This document shows, in pieces, positions 15,257 to 24,654 of a stretch of 64,000 bases of DNA. Position numbers and translations under genes: made by a program. The DNA is taken from contig JAQUPQ010000004.1 in NCBI GenBank assembly GCA_028716525.1, positions 62,001-126,000 on the forward strand, given 5' to 3'. The stretch comes from Terriglobia bacterium. GTDB lineage: Bacteria > Acidobacteriota > Terriglobia > JAIQFV01. The stretch's first letter is position 1. Each line of letters begins with the position of its first letter. The notes beneath the pieces are model-generated. The model worked only from the letters and a program-made list of their open reading frames with translations. It was not told where the DNA came from and did not search any database.

Positions 15257-18200
15257 GTGCTTCGCTTATCACGCATCCAAATGATCGGCTTCAAATCGTT
15301 TTGTGAGAAAGCCGAGATTATGTTTGCCGAAGGCGCCGGCGTAACCGCCATCGTCGGTCCCAACGGTTGCGGAAAATCCAATATCGCCGACGCCATCGCG
15401 TGGGTTTTGGGTGAGCAAAGCGTGAAAAGCTTGCGCGGCTCTTCCATGGAGGACGTTATCTTCAATGGAACACGTGAGCGCCAACCCATGGGCCTGGCGC
15501 AGGTGTCATTGACACTGGTCGACCCCGAATTTACGCGCGAATCTGTGGGCGAAGTATCCCCGGTGGAACAGGAGGAGATGTTTGAAGAAGCCGCCAGCCC
15601 GGCCGGTCAACTTTCGGGCAGTGAATCCGAACCAGCGGCTGTTGCACGGCGCCGAAAACGTTTTGAGCCCAAACCCGGAGAAGTGGTTGTCACACGCAAG
15701 CTCTACCGCTCCGGGGAAAGTGAGTATTACCTCAACGGTCGCCTGTGCCGCTTGCGGGACATTCAGGAATTATTTTTGGGGACGGGTTTGGGGCCCAATT
15801 CCTACGCCATTATCGAGCAGGGACGGGTGGGGCAGATCCTGAGTTCCAAGCCCATGGACCGGCGCATGTTGATCGAAGAAGCCGCCGGCACGACAAAATA
15901 CAAAGCCAAACGAAAATTGGCGGAAGCCAAATTGGAATCCGCCAAGCTGAACCTGTCGCGCGTAAACGACATCATCGAAGAAGTCACGCGGCAGTTGAAT
16001 TCGCTCAAACGACAGGCCGCCAAGGCCCGACGCTATCACGAGCTGCGCGAGGAGATGCGGGCGAAATTAACCGCCATCCTTTTCAGCCAACTCATTGAAT
16101 TCGAAGAAACCATTCAAAACACCCAACAGGAATTGGCGGCGGCCAGTTCCAAAGCCGAAGAATCACGCCAGACTTTACAGGCCCAGGAATCGGAGCAGCA
16201 GGCCACCCAACAGCGCAGTTTCGAACTGGAAGATTTATTGCGCCGCCAACAGGAAGAGCTGGCTGAAAATCATTTGCAGCTGGATCGGGCCCAGCATAAG
16301 AAGGTTTACAGCCACGAGCAACTGGGGGCGATTGAACAGCGGCTCGCCGATTTCGAAAAAGAACTCGGGGTTTTGGCGGAGCAGATCCAATCACGTCAAA
16401 CCGAGATCGATGTCAAACGCCAGGACGACGCCGGAATTCAAAACGAACTGGCTGCGGTTGAAGCGGAGACGGCTGAGAATGAAGCCGCAGTGGCCCTTTT
16501 GGGCGAGCAACATCAAGCCGGTGAAGTTTCTCTCAGCGCTCTCAGGGCCAAAGTGTTGGATACGGTCCAGCGCGCCGCCACTCTCAACAATCAAATTGTG
16601 CAGATTGATGACGCCGAAGCCCGTATGGCCGCACACGATCAACGCTTGCAGCGGGAATGGGCCGAAGCGCAATCCGAACAAGGGGAGCTCACGAAGTCGC
16701 AGACGCACTTGAAAGACTCCCTGCAGAGTGAAACCGCCGCATGGAAGGACGTGACCGCTGAATTACAGGCCCTTTCATCGGAATGTGAAGCGGCCCGTTC
16801 CGAACTGTCGGACCGCCAGACGCGTTGGGATGTCCTCAAGCAGCAACAAGCCGACGGATTGGCACGTCAACACTCCCTCGAAGAGATCGTCAAACACCAT
16901 GCTTACGTGGATGAAGGGGTGCGCCAGCTCTTGTCGGGGGAGGTGTCGCCACCATCCAGTACCTTCAAACCCCTCGGAATTCTCGCCGATTTTGTGGAAG
17001 TGGAATCGGAGTTTGAGGCCGGGATAGAAGAATTTCTCAAGGATGAGCTGGAGTTCATTCTGGTGGAAACGAGCGACCTGGCTCACCGCGGAATCGAGAT
17101 TCTTCGGAACCAGACGGGCGGACGTTCCACCTTCGTGGTGGCGCGCCGCGAAAGAATCGAACATGCGGCCTTGACGCCGCAGGAAAAAATACTCGGCGAG
17201 CAAGGTGTGGTGGCGACGGTCGCATCCAAAATCCGATTTGAAGGCCCGTTCGCCGCAATCGTCGATCAGATTCTCCCCGGTTTGTCGGATGCCTATGTGG
17301 TCCAATCGTTCGAGGCGGCCGACCGGCTTTCGACCCGCTACCCCGATGCCGTGTTTGTCACGATGGAGGGTGATGTCTTCCAGGGTTGCTGGATTCGAGG
17401 AGGCCGAAAGAGTTCTGTGGGGCCGCTCGCTCTGAAACGGGAGCTTCGTTCGTTGGCTTCAACCCTGGCCGGAATTGAGAAGGAGATCGTTCAAACGGAG
17501 AAGGACCGGGCCGATTTAAAAGAACGTATTGCGAATTTGGAAGCGACCATCCAATCCAGGACGGCACGGAAAATCGAGCTGGAGAAAGAGCAAGTCGTTC
17601 TGGATCATCAAACGCAGCAAATGGAATCGGATCTGGCCCGCGTTCTTCAAAAGGTGGCCCTGCTTGGATCGGAGCGTTCCCGGCTTGAAACGGAGCGTCA
17701 GGAGGCAAGAACCGCTCAAGCCACCATGCGCCGGGAATTGGAGGCCTGTCAGTCGGCGCAGCAATCCATCGATGCGGAAATTGCTGCCGTGACTCAATCG
17801 TTTGGGGCGTTAAAGGCGCAATCGGAATCAATCAACGCCCGGATTTCCGAGTTGAAATCCAGCCGGGCAGCGCTTTCGGAACGCAAGACCTCCAGTCAGA
17901 AGGTGCTGGATCGATTGGAAGAGCAGCTTCTGGAGGCGCGACAACGGCGAGAGCGTATCGAACAACAACAAGCCGCGGCGCTGGAAGAGCAACGGTCCTT
18001 GCGACTTTCCTTGGTGGAGACGGAGGCCGGGATAGCCCAGCTCGCTCAGAATCAAACCGATTTGGAGCAGAACATGACGACACGGCAAAGGGAAGCTGAA
18101 GAAAGCCGACGCCGTCTGTTGGAGCTGGAAGAACAATTGAAAGTGCAGCGTGAGATGCTTTCAGGCCTGATGGAAGCCCGATCGGGCATCGAAGTTCAGT

Positions 18201-18958
18201 TGGCCAAACAGGAGTCCGAACTGGCGCACGTCCGCCAAGCCAGTCAGCAGGAATTGGATCGGCCCTGGGAGGAGTTGCGCTTGCTGCAAACCACCCGACT
18301 CCAGGGAGAAGCGTTGTCGTTGGCCGAGGCCGAGTACGGCGAGATGCGGCAAAAGATTGAAAGTATGGGCGCCATCAATATGATGGCGCTGGAAGAGTAT
18401 GGAGAGTGTGAACAGCGCTTCAACTTTTTGAGCACTCAACGCAAAGATCTTCTGGATTCGATTGCCGATACCATCCAGACCATCCAGGAAATTGAAACCG
18501 TTTCGCGCCAGCAGTTCCAGGAAGCCTTTGAATGCATCAATGAATACTTCCGGGAAACCTTCAAGCAGCTGTTCGGCGGCGGCTCCGGTTCCATGGAATT
18601 GACCGACGCCACGGACCTCCAGCAGAGCGGCATTGATCTGCAAGTGCAGCCTCCGGGGAAAAAGCTGCAGAACGTGTTGTTGCTTTCCGGAGGAGAGAAG
18701 GCGTTGACGGCGATCGCGCTGCTGTTGGCCATCTTTCGCTATCAACCCAGCCCCTTCTGTGTGCTGGATGAAGTGGATGCGCCGCTGGATGAAGCCAATG
18801 TGGACCGTTTTTCACGCATGATTGCCACCCTGAGCGGCGAAACACACTTCATCGTCATCACCCACAACAAGAAAACCATGGAAATTGCCCGCGCCATGTA
18901 CGGCGTGACCATGCAGGAAGCCGGAGTTTCGAAGTTGGTTTCGGTTCGATTCGAGTAG
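15257..18958 (+). CDS. smc: Chromosome partition protein SMC
   Basis: A 1233-residue condensin ATPase. Walker A is at 34-41 (GPNGCGKS). Two long Glu/Gln-rich coiled coils flank a hinge (LGILADFVEVESEFEAG to MEGDVFQGCWIRGG). The C-terminal head has the signature LLSGGEKALTAIALL and Walker B CVLDEVDAPLDEANVDRF. Between the first strands of the N-terminal head there is an acidic/serine-rich insertion of about 40 residues (around residues 98-140). The start GTG 15257 follows AAAGG. It would act with ScpA/ScpB, which are not in the window, and with the ParB system at 58 kb, to compact and segregate the chromosome. Confidence 0.97.
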   Translation: MLRLSRIQMIGFKSFCEKAEIMFAEGAGVTAIVGPNGCGKSNIADAIAWVLGEQSVKSLRGSSMEDVIFNGTRERQPMGLAQVSLTLVDPEFTRESVGEVSPVEQEEMFEEAASPAGQLSGSESEPAAVARRRKRFEPKPGEVVVTRKLYRSGESEYYLNGRLCRLRDIQELFLGTGLGPNSYAIIEQGRVGQILSSKPMDRRMLIEEAAGTTKYKAKRKLAEAKLESAKLNLSRVNDIIEEVTRQLNSLKRQAAKARRYHELREEMRAKLTAILFSQLIEFEETIQNTQQELAAASSKAEESRQTLQAQESEQQATQQRSFELEDLLRRQQEELAENHLQLDRAQHKKVYSHEQLGAIEQRLADFEKELGVLAEQIQSRQTEIDVKRQDDAGIQNELAAVEAETAENEAAVALLGEQHQAGEVSLSALRAKVLDTVQRAATLNNQIVQIDDAEARMAAHDQRLQREWAEAQSEQGELTKSQTHLKDSLQSETAAWKDVTAELQALSSECEAARSELSDRQTRWDVLKQQQADGLARQHSLEEIVKHHAYVDEGVRQLLSGEVSPPSSTFKPLGILADFVEVESEFEAGIEEFLKDELEFILVETSDLAHRGIEILRNQTGGRSTFVVARRERIEHAALTPQEKILGEQGVVATVASKIRFEGPFAAIVDQILPGLSDAYVVQSFEAADRLSTRYPDAVFVTMEGDVFQGCWIRGGRKSSVGPLALKRELRSLASTLAGIEKEIVQTEKDRADLKERIANLEATIQSRTARKIELEKEQVVLDHQTQQMESDLARVLQKVALLGSERSRLETERQEARTAQATMRRELEACQSAQQSIDAEIAAVTQSFGALKAQSESINARISELKSSRAALSERKTSSQKVLDRLEEQLLEARQRRERIEQQQAAALEEQRSLRLSLVETEAGIAQLAQNQTDLEQNMTTRQREAEESRRRLLELEEQLKVQREMLSGLMEARSGIEVQLAKQESELAHVRQASQQELDRPWEELRLLQTTRLQGEALSLAEAEYGEMRQKIESMGAINMMALEEYGECEQRFNFLSTQRKDLLDSIADTIQTIQEIETVSRQQFQEAFECINEYFRETFKQLFGGGSGSMELTDATDLQQSGIDLQVQPPGKKLQNVLLLSGGEKALTAIALLLAIFRYQPSPFCVLDEVDAPLDEANVDRFSRMIATLSGETHFIVITHNKKTMEIARAMYGVTMQEAGVSKLVSVRFE

Positions 18959-18975
18959 ATTTTTTCTGTTGACAC

Positions 18976-19010
18976 AATTGGTGGGGCGGAAAGATTTATT
19001 CGCCCCAATT
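18976..19010. terminator. Possible terminator hairpin after smc
   Basis: AATTGG-T-GGGGCG pairs with CGCCCC-AATT across a 12-nt AT-rich loop, 17 nt after the smc stop. A T-run (CCTTTTTT) comes only about 12 nt later, so termination is plausible but not canonical. Confidence 0.4.
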
Positions 19011-19110
19011 CCTTCAGCCGTCCTTTTTTCTCTCCGTTTCTGAAAATTCCCTCGGACGATTTGTCAAACTGTTTTTCAAATCCCTCAAAAATTCTTTTTT
19101 GACCGTCAGC

Positions 19111-19139
19111 TTGACAAATGTTTTCCTTGGAAATAAATT
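19111..19139 (+). promoter_or_regulatory. Predicted strong promoter for purC
   Basis: Consensus TTGACA (19111-19116), 17-bp spacer, TAAATT (19134-19139). Transcription would start near 19146, which rules out the longer purC frame beginning at 19118. Confidence 0.65.
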
Positions 19140-19171
19140 GCTGGGGCTCCTGGAGTCCATCGCATACCGTT

Positions 19172-20068
19172 ATGAACCCATCCATTCTTTTGAAGGCGAA
19201 CCTTCCCGGTATCGAAATTTTCATTCGGGGCAAGGTTCGGGATGTTTATGCTCTCGGGGAGCGGTTGTTGATCGTGGCCACGGATCGAATTTCAGCATTT
19301 GATTATGTGCTGGGATCGGGGATACCGGGTAAAGGTCGGGTGCTGACGCAGCTTTCGCGGTATTGGTTCGAAACGCTGGCCTCCCTTGTTCCGCATCACT
19401 TGGTTTCGACACAAATCGACGATTTCCCCGAAAGTCTGCGCGCATTCCGCGATCAGTTGGACGGGCGATCCATGCTGGTGCGGCGGACCGAAATGATTCC
19501 TGTGGAATGTGTGGCCCGCGGTTACCTTTCAGGATCAGGCTGGAAGGAATATCAAACCACGGGGAAGGTTTGTGGCATTGCGCTGCCGGCGGGGTTGAAG
19601 GAATCGTCCCGGTTGCCGGAACCGATTTTTACGCCGGCCATCAAGGCCAAGAGCGGCCATGATGAGAACATCGATTTTGAGCGTTTTGCGCGGGTAGTCG
19701 GAGATGGAAAGCGGGCCAGCCAGCTGCGCGATATCACCTTGAGGCTGTACCAAACGGCGGCTCGAGCGGCGGAATCGCGCGGGATCATTATTGCCGACAC
19801 GAAGTTTGAATTTGGGTTGCTTGATCAGAAGTTGGTTCTGATCGACGAATGTTTGACGCCGGATTCCTCGCGCTTCTGGCCGCTGGAAGGGTATCGAGCC
19901 GGAGGCCCACAGCCCTCGTTTGACAAGCAGTACGTCCGCGATTATCTGGAATCGATCCGTTGGAACAAACAGCCGCCGGCGCCGGCCTTGCCGTCTGATG
20001 TGGTTCAAGCCACCAGTGAAAAGTACTTCCAGGCTTACCGTCTGTTGACCGGAAAAGATCTGGTTTGA
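19172..20068 (+). CDS. purC: Phosphoribosylaminoimidazole-succinocarboxamide synthase (SAICAR synthetase)
   Basis: A 298-residue enzyme joining CAIR and aspartate with ATP to give SAICAR. Signature segments are GKVRDVYALGERLLIVATDRISAFD (the ATP loop), ECVARGYLSGSGWKEY, AKSGHDENI and IIIADTKFEFG, plus the late DEICLTPDSSRFW equivalent (DECLTPDSSRFW). ATG 19172 is chosen because the predicted promoter places the transcript start after the longer alternative. A good SD is not seen. It is separated from purSQLF by cvpA, a Fis-type gene, lepB (opposite strand) and a kinase gene. Confidence 0.95.
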   Translation: MNPSILLKANLPGIEIFIRGKVRDVYALGERLLIVATDRISAFDYVLGSGIPGKGRVLTQLSRYWFETLASLVPHHLVSTQIDDFPESLRAFRDQLDGRSMLVRRTEMIPVECVARGYLSGSGWKEYQTTGKVCGIALPAGLKESSRLPEPIFTPAIKAKSGHDENIDFERFARVVGDGKRASQLRDITLRLYQTAARAAESRGIIIADTKFEFGLLDQKLVLIDECLTPDSSRFWPLEGYRAGGPQPSFDKQYVRDYLESIRWNKQPPAPALPSDVVQATSEKYFQAYRLLTGKDLV

Positions 20069-20135
20069 ATGGGCCGCACCGGCGGGGGAAGGGAATCACT
20101 GTCGGTTCAAACGCCGTGTGGGAGACGTGAAATTT

Positions 20136-20678
20136 ATGTCCAGTTCATTTAATACCCTGGATGTGGTGGTGGTCGTCCTGATTCTGTACTCGATTGTTCA
20201 GGGGATCTTCCGCGGCGTCACCCGACAGATCATCTCCCTGGGAGCATTGGTGGTGGGATTGTTCCTGGCGGGGTGGTATTACCAGAAAGCGGCCACGCTG
20301 CTCCTTCCGTATGTTCGACATTGGGAACTGGCGGCGTTTTTGGGATTCATCGCGATTTTTATTGCCGTCAAATTGGTAGGAGCGGCCGTGGGTTTTGTGG
20401 TGGGAAAATTGGTTTCCGCTGCCGATTTGAAATGGTTTGATCGGGTCATTGGCGGAGCGTTCGGCTTTGTTAAAGGTTTTTTGTTGAGCTCGGTGCTTTT
20501 TCTGGGGTTGCTGGCGTTCCCGTTTCAGTTGAAATGGGTGAACAACGCGGCGACGGCGCCTTATCTGATTGATGGGGCAAAATTCATCGCCGCGGTAACG
20601 CCGCCGGAAGTCAAAGCCCGATTTGAAGAGGGGATCGACCGGCTGCGAAAGATCTGGCAGAATTCCAGCAAAATTTAA
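20136..20678 (+). CDS. CvpA-family membrane protein
   Basis: A 180-residue membrane protein with four hydrophobic segments, starting with LDVVVVVLILYSIVQGIFRGVT, the usual CvpA opening. In E. coli CvpA is linked to colicin V secretion and to bile-salt resistance, and its gene often sits beside purine genes, as here after purC. GGAGA lies 10 nt before ATG 20136; GTG 20118 is a possible longer start. The molecular function is not established for the family. Confidence 0.82.
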   Translation: MSSSFNTLDVVVVVLILYSIVQGIFRGVTRQIISLGALVVGLFLAGWYYQKAATLLLPYVRHWELAAFLGFIAIFIAVKLVGAAVGFVVGKLVSAADLKWFDRVIGGAFGFVKGFLLSSVLFLGLLAFPFQLKWVNNAATAPYLIDGAKFIAAVTPPEVKARFEEGIDRLRKIWQNSSKI

Positions 20679-20745
20679 GGTGCGGCCCCTGCCCGGGTAC
20701 GACGTTCATCGATTTTTCAATGGAAAAGTATTGGAGACACCTGCC

Positions 20746-20949
20746 GTGAAAGAACAACTTGATTCTTTAATCAACCAAATGGTGGAGCGGGGAATTCTTT
20801 ACGACGAAGCGTTGATGGAATTCGAGAAGAAATTTATCAAGAAGGTTTTGGAGCGAAACCGCTGGAATCAATGCAAGGCGGCGCGCGTCCTGGGAATTCA
20901 TCGCAACACCCTGAGCAAGAAGATTTCAGAGTATAAATTGCATTTATGA
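20746..20949 (+). CDS. Small Fis-type helix-turn-helix protein
   Basis: A 67-residue protein that is almost entirely a Fis/NtrC C-terminal HTH (FIKKVLERNRWNQCKAARVLGIHRNTLSKKI) after a short helical N-terminus. GTG 20746 has GGAG 9 nt upstream. The frame is open as far as 20623, but that part overlaps cvpA. It probably binds DNA as a dimer and may act as a nucleoid-associated or local regulator. Targets are unknown. It follows cvpA by 67 nt and may share its transcript. Confidence 0.78.
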   Translation: MKEQLDSLINQMVERGILYDEALMEFEKKFIKKVLERNRWNQCKAARVLGIHRNTLSKKISEYKLHL

Positions 20950-21069
20950 AAAGACAAATTCGAAGGACTGTAAAAGGAAGAAGTCTTGCCCGTCATTCCC
21001 GATGTGGGAAGATTTGATTCAATCTGCCTGGGATGAGCGACTGCGCGCTTCTCCTGCCGATCCAAACCT

Positions 21070-21834
21070 CTAAAAGAGCTTGCCGGTCCGGTTCCAACGG
21101 GTTCGGTCGAAGAAGTGCAGCAACACGGAAGAATAGAACTTCAACTTGCCTTCCACACCCGGGCTCAGCCATGCCTGGGTGGGTGCATCGTAGGACCAGA
21201 ACACAAACAGCGGCTCTCCCACAATGTTGTCCAGGGGTACCAGGCCCCAAAAGCGGCTGTCATAGCTTAAATCGCGATTGTCCCCGAGCGCGAAGAAGTA
21301 TCCGGGCGGGATGGTGATCGAAGCCATGTTGTCGCGAAGACGGAGGTCGGCAGGGATAAAATCATGATCACCGTAGGTTTGGGAATCGGAATGGACCACA
21401 TAGGGTTCATCCAGTCTTACGCCGTCGACAAAAACCTGTTTCCTGCGGATCTGAACTGTTTCCCCCGGCACCGCAATGACGCGTTTAACATAGGTGAGGG
21501 AAGGGTCGAGCGGGAAGCGGAAAGCCACGATATCTCCGCGATGGATCGATTTCAGTGCGGGGAAGCGGAGGTCCGTGAAGGGAATGCGGGGGCCGTACAG
21601 CAGCTTGCTCAGGAAGAGATGATCCCCGATAAGGATGGTGCGCTCCATGGAACCGGTGGGAACCACGGTCGCCTCGATTACAAAAGAGCGGATGAAAAAT
21701 ACCGCGATAAGCACGAACAACAACGACTTGACGTTTTCCCACAGGACTCGTTTCCAGGTCGCCGAGGGCGGCACGGCAACGACTTCTCCCGGGGCGGCTG
21801 GTGTTTCCGCCGCTTCTTGAATGGAATCTTCCAT
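21070..21834 (-). CDS. lepB: Signal peptidase I
   Basis: A 254-residue membrane serine protease that removes secretory signal peptides on the outer face of the inner membrane. One hydrophobic segment (LLFVLIAVFFIRSFV) is followed by the catalytic Ser62 (PTGSMERTI) and Lys117 (YVKRVIAVPGE). Box D/E is seen as FFALGDNRDLSYDSR. The start is preceded by GGGAGAAAAG. The gene is read toward the small Fis-type gene (convergent) and away from the kinase gene. An acidic/proline-rich N-terminal tail of about 25 residues precedes the membrane segment. Confidence 0.95.
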   Translation of the reverse strand: MEDSIQEAAETPAAPGEVVAVPPSATWKRVLWENVKSLLFVLIAVFFIRSFVIEATVVPTGSMERTILIGDHLFLSKLLYGPRIPFTDLRFPALKSIHRGDIVAFRFPLDPSLTYVKRVIAVPGETVQIRRKQVFVDGVRLDEPYVVHSDSQTYGDHDFIPADLRLRDNMASITIPPGYFFALGDNRDLSYDSRFWGLVPLDNIVGEPLFVFWSYDAPTQAWLSPGVEGKLKFYSSVLLHFFDRTRWNRTGKLF

Positions 21835-21959
21835 CTTTTCTCCCTGAACACGATCGCAAGAATCTAACGGCCATTATACCGGAAGCCTCCGGACTTGTGC
21901 GGAGATTTTTCAGGCGGAGCTGCAGCTGATGGGCTGCGCGGAGGTGTGTCACATGGTGA

Positions 21960-21989
21960 TTGACGCCTTTCAGAGCGCTGGGCTAGAAT
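21960..21989 (+). promoter_or_regulatory. Predicted promoter for the sensor kinase gene
   Basis: TTGACG (21960-21965), 18-bp spacer, TAGAAT (21984-21989). The predicted start near 21996 leaves almost no 5' leader before the TTG/ATG codons at 22002-22005. Confidence 0.6.
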
Positions 21990-22004
21990 CGGGCTTACTG
22001 TTTG

Positions 22005-23498
22005 ATGACCGTTATGGAGCGCCCCTTCAACCGTCGTAAATTTTACCGCTTCCGCTCTCGCATGATCCTGGTCATGGTGTTGGTCATGATCGCGATCGTG
22101 ACCGTCATGGTCTTGCTGCACGATTTGAATACCCGCATGGTCAATCAGCATGTGGTCGACACCACCACGGAACTTCTGAACATCATCCAAATTGCTGAAA
22201 CGAAAATTCCGGCCGACGATCCTCCTCAGGCGGCTGTCGAAAAATACGTGCAGGAACTGGAGCAGCACGGCGTGTCCGCGGTCCGTGTGGTGGACGCCTC
22301 GGGATCAAACTCCATCATCGCCAGTACCAATCCCAAGGAGGTGGGCAAGCGCATTACGCCCAAGCGGGAGTCCAAAAGGAAGGGGCCGTTCAGGGTGTAC
22401 GGCCGCGTAGGCGAGGATGACCAGAGCACCCAGGAGCCCTACCGTATTACCTTTCCGGTTATCCAAGGGGAAGAAGTCATCGGTTACAGTGTTCTGGACA
22501 TGCCTTTGGACGATTTTCAAAAGCTGCTGAACCGACTTTATTTTGAACGCATTCTGGCCACAGTTGCTATTCTTCTTCTCGGGGGCATTTCCATCGTTTA
22601 TCTGGCCTTTCGATTCACTCGTCCTATCGACACCCTGGTGGAGGCAGCGCACCAAGTCGCTGCCGGGAACTTGGGATTTTCAATCCCCATCAAGGAGAAG
22701 GATGAAATCGGCACTCTCTCGGCCACGTTCAACGAGATGATTGAAAAACTCCGGGAGTCGAAGAAGTTGGAGGAACGGCTTTATCAGGTGGAGAAGCAAT
22801 CCACGGTGGGGCGCTTGGCCTCCGGCATCGCTCATGAAATCCGAAATCCGCTGAATTACATCAACTTGTCGATCGATTATGTGAAATCCAAATTTGAGCC
22901 TGAGGACCGCACCAAGGCACAGGAGTATCAAAAGACTCTGGATAACATCAAAGATGAGATTTCGCGGCTCAAGAAGATGGTCAGCGATTTTTTGGAGTAT
23001 GGAAAACCCACAAAGCTGGCGCTGCGGGCCTGGCCCCTGCGGCCGTTAATTTCAGACGTCGTGAACTTGCTTTCGCGGAAAATTGAAGATCAGCAAATCG
23101 AACTGCGAACGGAATTTCCCCGGAACGAAGCCTGCATTGTGGCTGATCAGGAGCAGATCAAAACCTGCCTCATGAATATTCTCATCAATTCTGTGGAATC
23201 CATGCCGACCGGGGGCACCTTGACGATTCTCGCGAAAGAAGACATGGAACGACAGGTCGTGTCTCTCACCGTTTCCGATTCCGGCGAAGGCATTGCCCAA
23301 GAGGTTCAAGGAAGTGTGTTTGAACCTTACTTTTCGACGAAGGAAACGGGTGTGGGTTTGGGCTTGGCCATTACGAAGAAGATTATCAACGATCATGGTG
23401 GAAAGATCTGGTTGGAGAGTGAGTTGGGCCGGGGAACGCGCGTCCATGTGGAATTACCTTTGGCGATGGAGGCGGCCTTGGCAGGCGCCGAACCGTGA
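22005..23498 (+). CDS. Membrane sensor histidine kinase (NtrB/AtoS-like)
   Basis: About 497 residues. A membrane segment at about 20-38, an extracytoplasmic sensor of about 140 residues (double-Cache-like by pattern, not proved), and a second membrane segment at about 183-203. These are followed by HAMP (FTRPIDTLVEAAHQVAAGN), a HisKA dimer helix with His277 (GIAHEIRNPLNY), and HATPase with N (NILINSVESM), G1 (DSGEGI), F and G2 (GVGLGLAITKK) boxes. No response regulator is next to it. The NtrC-type protein at 2.2 kb is a possible partner by family only. The start may be TTG 22002, ATG 22005 or ATG 22014, none with an SD. Confidence 0.9.
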   Translation: MTVMERPFNRRKFYRFRSRMILVMVLVMIAIVTVMVLLHDLNTRMVNQHVVDTTTELLNIIQIAETKIPADDPPQAAVEKYVQELEQHGVSAVRVVDASGSNSIIASTNPKEVGKRITPKRESKRKGPFRVYGRVGEDDQSTQEPYRITFPVIQGEEVIGYSVLDMPLDDFQKLLNRLYFERILATVAILLLGGISIVYLAFRFTRPIDTLVEAAHQVAAGNLGFSIPIKEKDEIGTLSATFNEMIEKLRESKKLEERLYQVEKQSTVGRLASGIAHEIRNPLNYINLSIDYVKSKFEPEDRTKAQEYQKTLDNIKDEISRLKKMVSDFLEYGKPTKLALRAWPLRPLISDVVNLLSRKIEDQQIELRTEFPRNEACIVADQEQIKTCLMNILINSVESMPTGGTLTILAKEDMERQVVSLTVSDSGEGIAQEVQGSVFEPYFSTKETGVGLGLAITKKIINDHGGKIWLESELGRGTRVHVELPLAMEAALAGAEP

Positions 23499-23565
23499 GA
23501 GAAATAGTATATTCAGGAGCCCCCGGGACAATAATTCGCAAACCGTTGGGCGATTGGGGAATGAA

Positions 23566-23811
23566 ATGAGAGCCCGCGTTATCGTCAGTTTGAAAAGAAC
23601 GGTGCTGGATCCGCAAGGCAAGGCGATCCATCATGCCATTGCGAGCCTTGGATTCAAGACGGTGGTTGGGGTCCGTCAAGATAAGGTGTTTGAAATTGAT
23701 TTGAACGGTGTTCAGGATGCCGGTGCGGCGCGTTCGGAAATTGAGCGCATTGCCCGGGAAGTCCTGACCAATCCTGTCATCGAAGAGTTTTCGTTCGAAA
23801 TCTTGGAATAA
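23566..23811 (+). CDS. purS: FGAM synthase subunit PurS
   Basis: An 81-residue PurS (RARVIVSLKRTVLDPQGKAI ... VFEIDL), which bridges PurQ and PurL in the three-component phosphoribosylformylglycinamidine synthase. GGGGA lies 5 nt before the ATG. It starts the purS-purQ-purL-purF run; the kinase gene ends 67 nt upstream. Confidence 0.95.
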   Translation: MRARVIVSLKRTVLDPQGKAIHHAIASLGFKTVVGVRQDKVFEIDLNGVQDAGAARSEIERIAREVLTNPVIEEFSFEILE

Positions 23812-23925
23812 GAAGATACGCGGTGGAAGCATCCATCATGCGGAGCGGGCGGGCCTGAATGCACGGGGGGATCAGTTGTCCTGTCCCGGTTGTGCAGCGG
23901 CCTGGAAAGGGGTGCGAGCGCAACG

Positions 23926-24654
23926 ATGAAATTCGGTGTCGTAGTATTTCCAGGAAGCAATTGCGACCACGACGCGTTTTATGTGATCGACCGGGTTATG
24001 CGTCAACCGGTCGAGTGGGTGTGGCATGAAACCGACCAGCTCAAAGGATTTGATGCCATCATTCTTCCGGGCGGGTTTTCGTATGGAGATTATTTGAGGA
24101 CCGGCGCCATTGCCAGGTTTTCTCCCGTGATGAAAGCCGTTCGGGCGTTTGCCGAAGGCGGAGGATTGGTCCTGGGGATTTGCAACGGATTTCAGATTCT
24201 TTGCGAATCCGGCTTACTCCCTGGAGCTCTGATGCGGAATCGAGGTTTGAAATTCGTGTGCCGGCACGTGTATCTGCGTACGGAGAACAATGCGCTTCCA
24301 TTCACGCAACGTTTGTCGGCGGGCCAGGTGTTGAAGATTCCGATCGCTCACATGGAGGGCAATTACTACGCCTCAGCGGACACACTCGATGAACTGGAGT
24401 CCCAGGGACGGGTGGTATTTCGATATTCGACGCCCGAAGGAGCGATCGATGAGGCCGCCAATCCCAACGGGGCCGCGCGCAATATTGCAGGAATATGTAA
24501 TCGGGCCGGCAATGTCATGGGCATGATGCCGCACCCGGAGCGCGCCAGCGAATCGCTTCTCGGTTCGGCGGATGGCCGGGGTATTTTTGAATCGATGGTC
24601 AAAGCGTTGGTGTCGGCTCCTTCTTCTCGATTGGCGGAAACCGTTCATGATTGA
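23926..24654 (+). CDS. purQ: FGAM synthase subunit PurQ (glutaminase)
   Basis: A 242-residue class I glutamine amidotransferase that supplies ammonia to PurL. The nucleophile Cys86 is in [10 protein letters not shown], and His/Glu of the triad are in [11 protein letters not shown] 23926 begins the conserved [14 protein letters not shown]. The purQ stop overlaps the purL start by 8 nt (24647-24654), which implies translational coupling. Confidence 0.96.
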   Translation: MKFGVVVFPGSNCDHDAFYVIDRVMRQPVEWVWHETDQLKGFDAIILPGGFSYGDYLRTGAIARFSPVMKAVRAFAEGGGLVLGICNGFQILCESGLLPGALMRNRGLKFVCRHVYLRTENNALPFTQRLSAGQVLKIPIAHMEGNYYASADTLDELESQGRVVFRYSTPEGAIDEAANPNGAARNIAGICNRAGNVMGMMPHPERASESLLGSADGRGIFESMVKALVSAPSSRLAETVHD

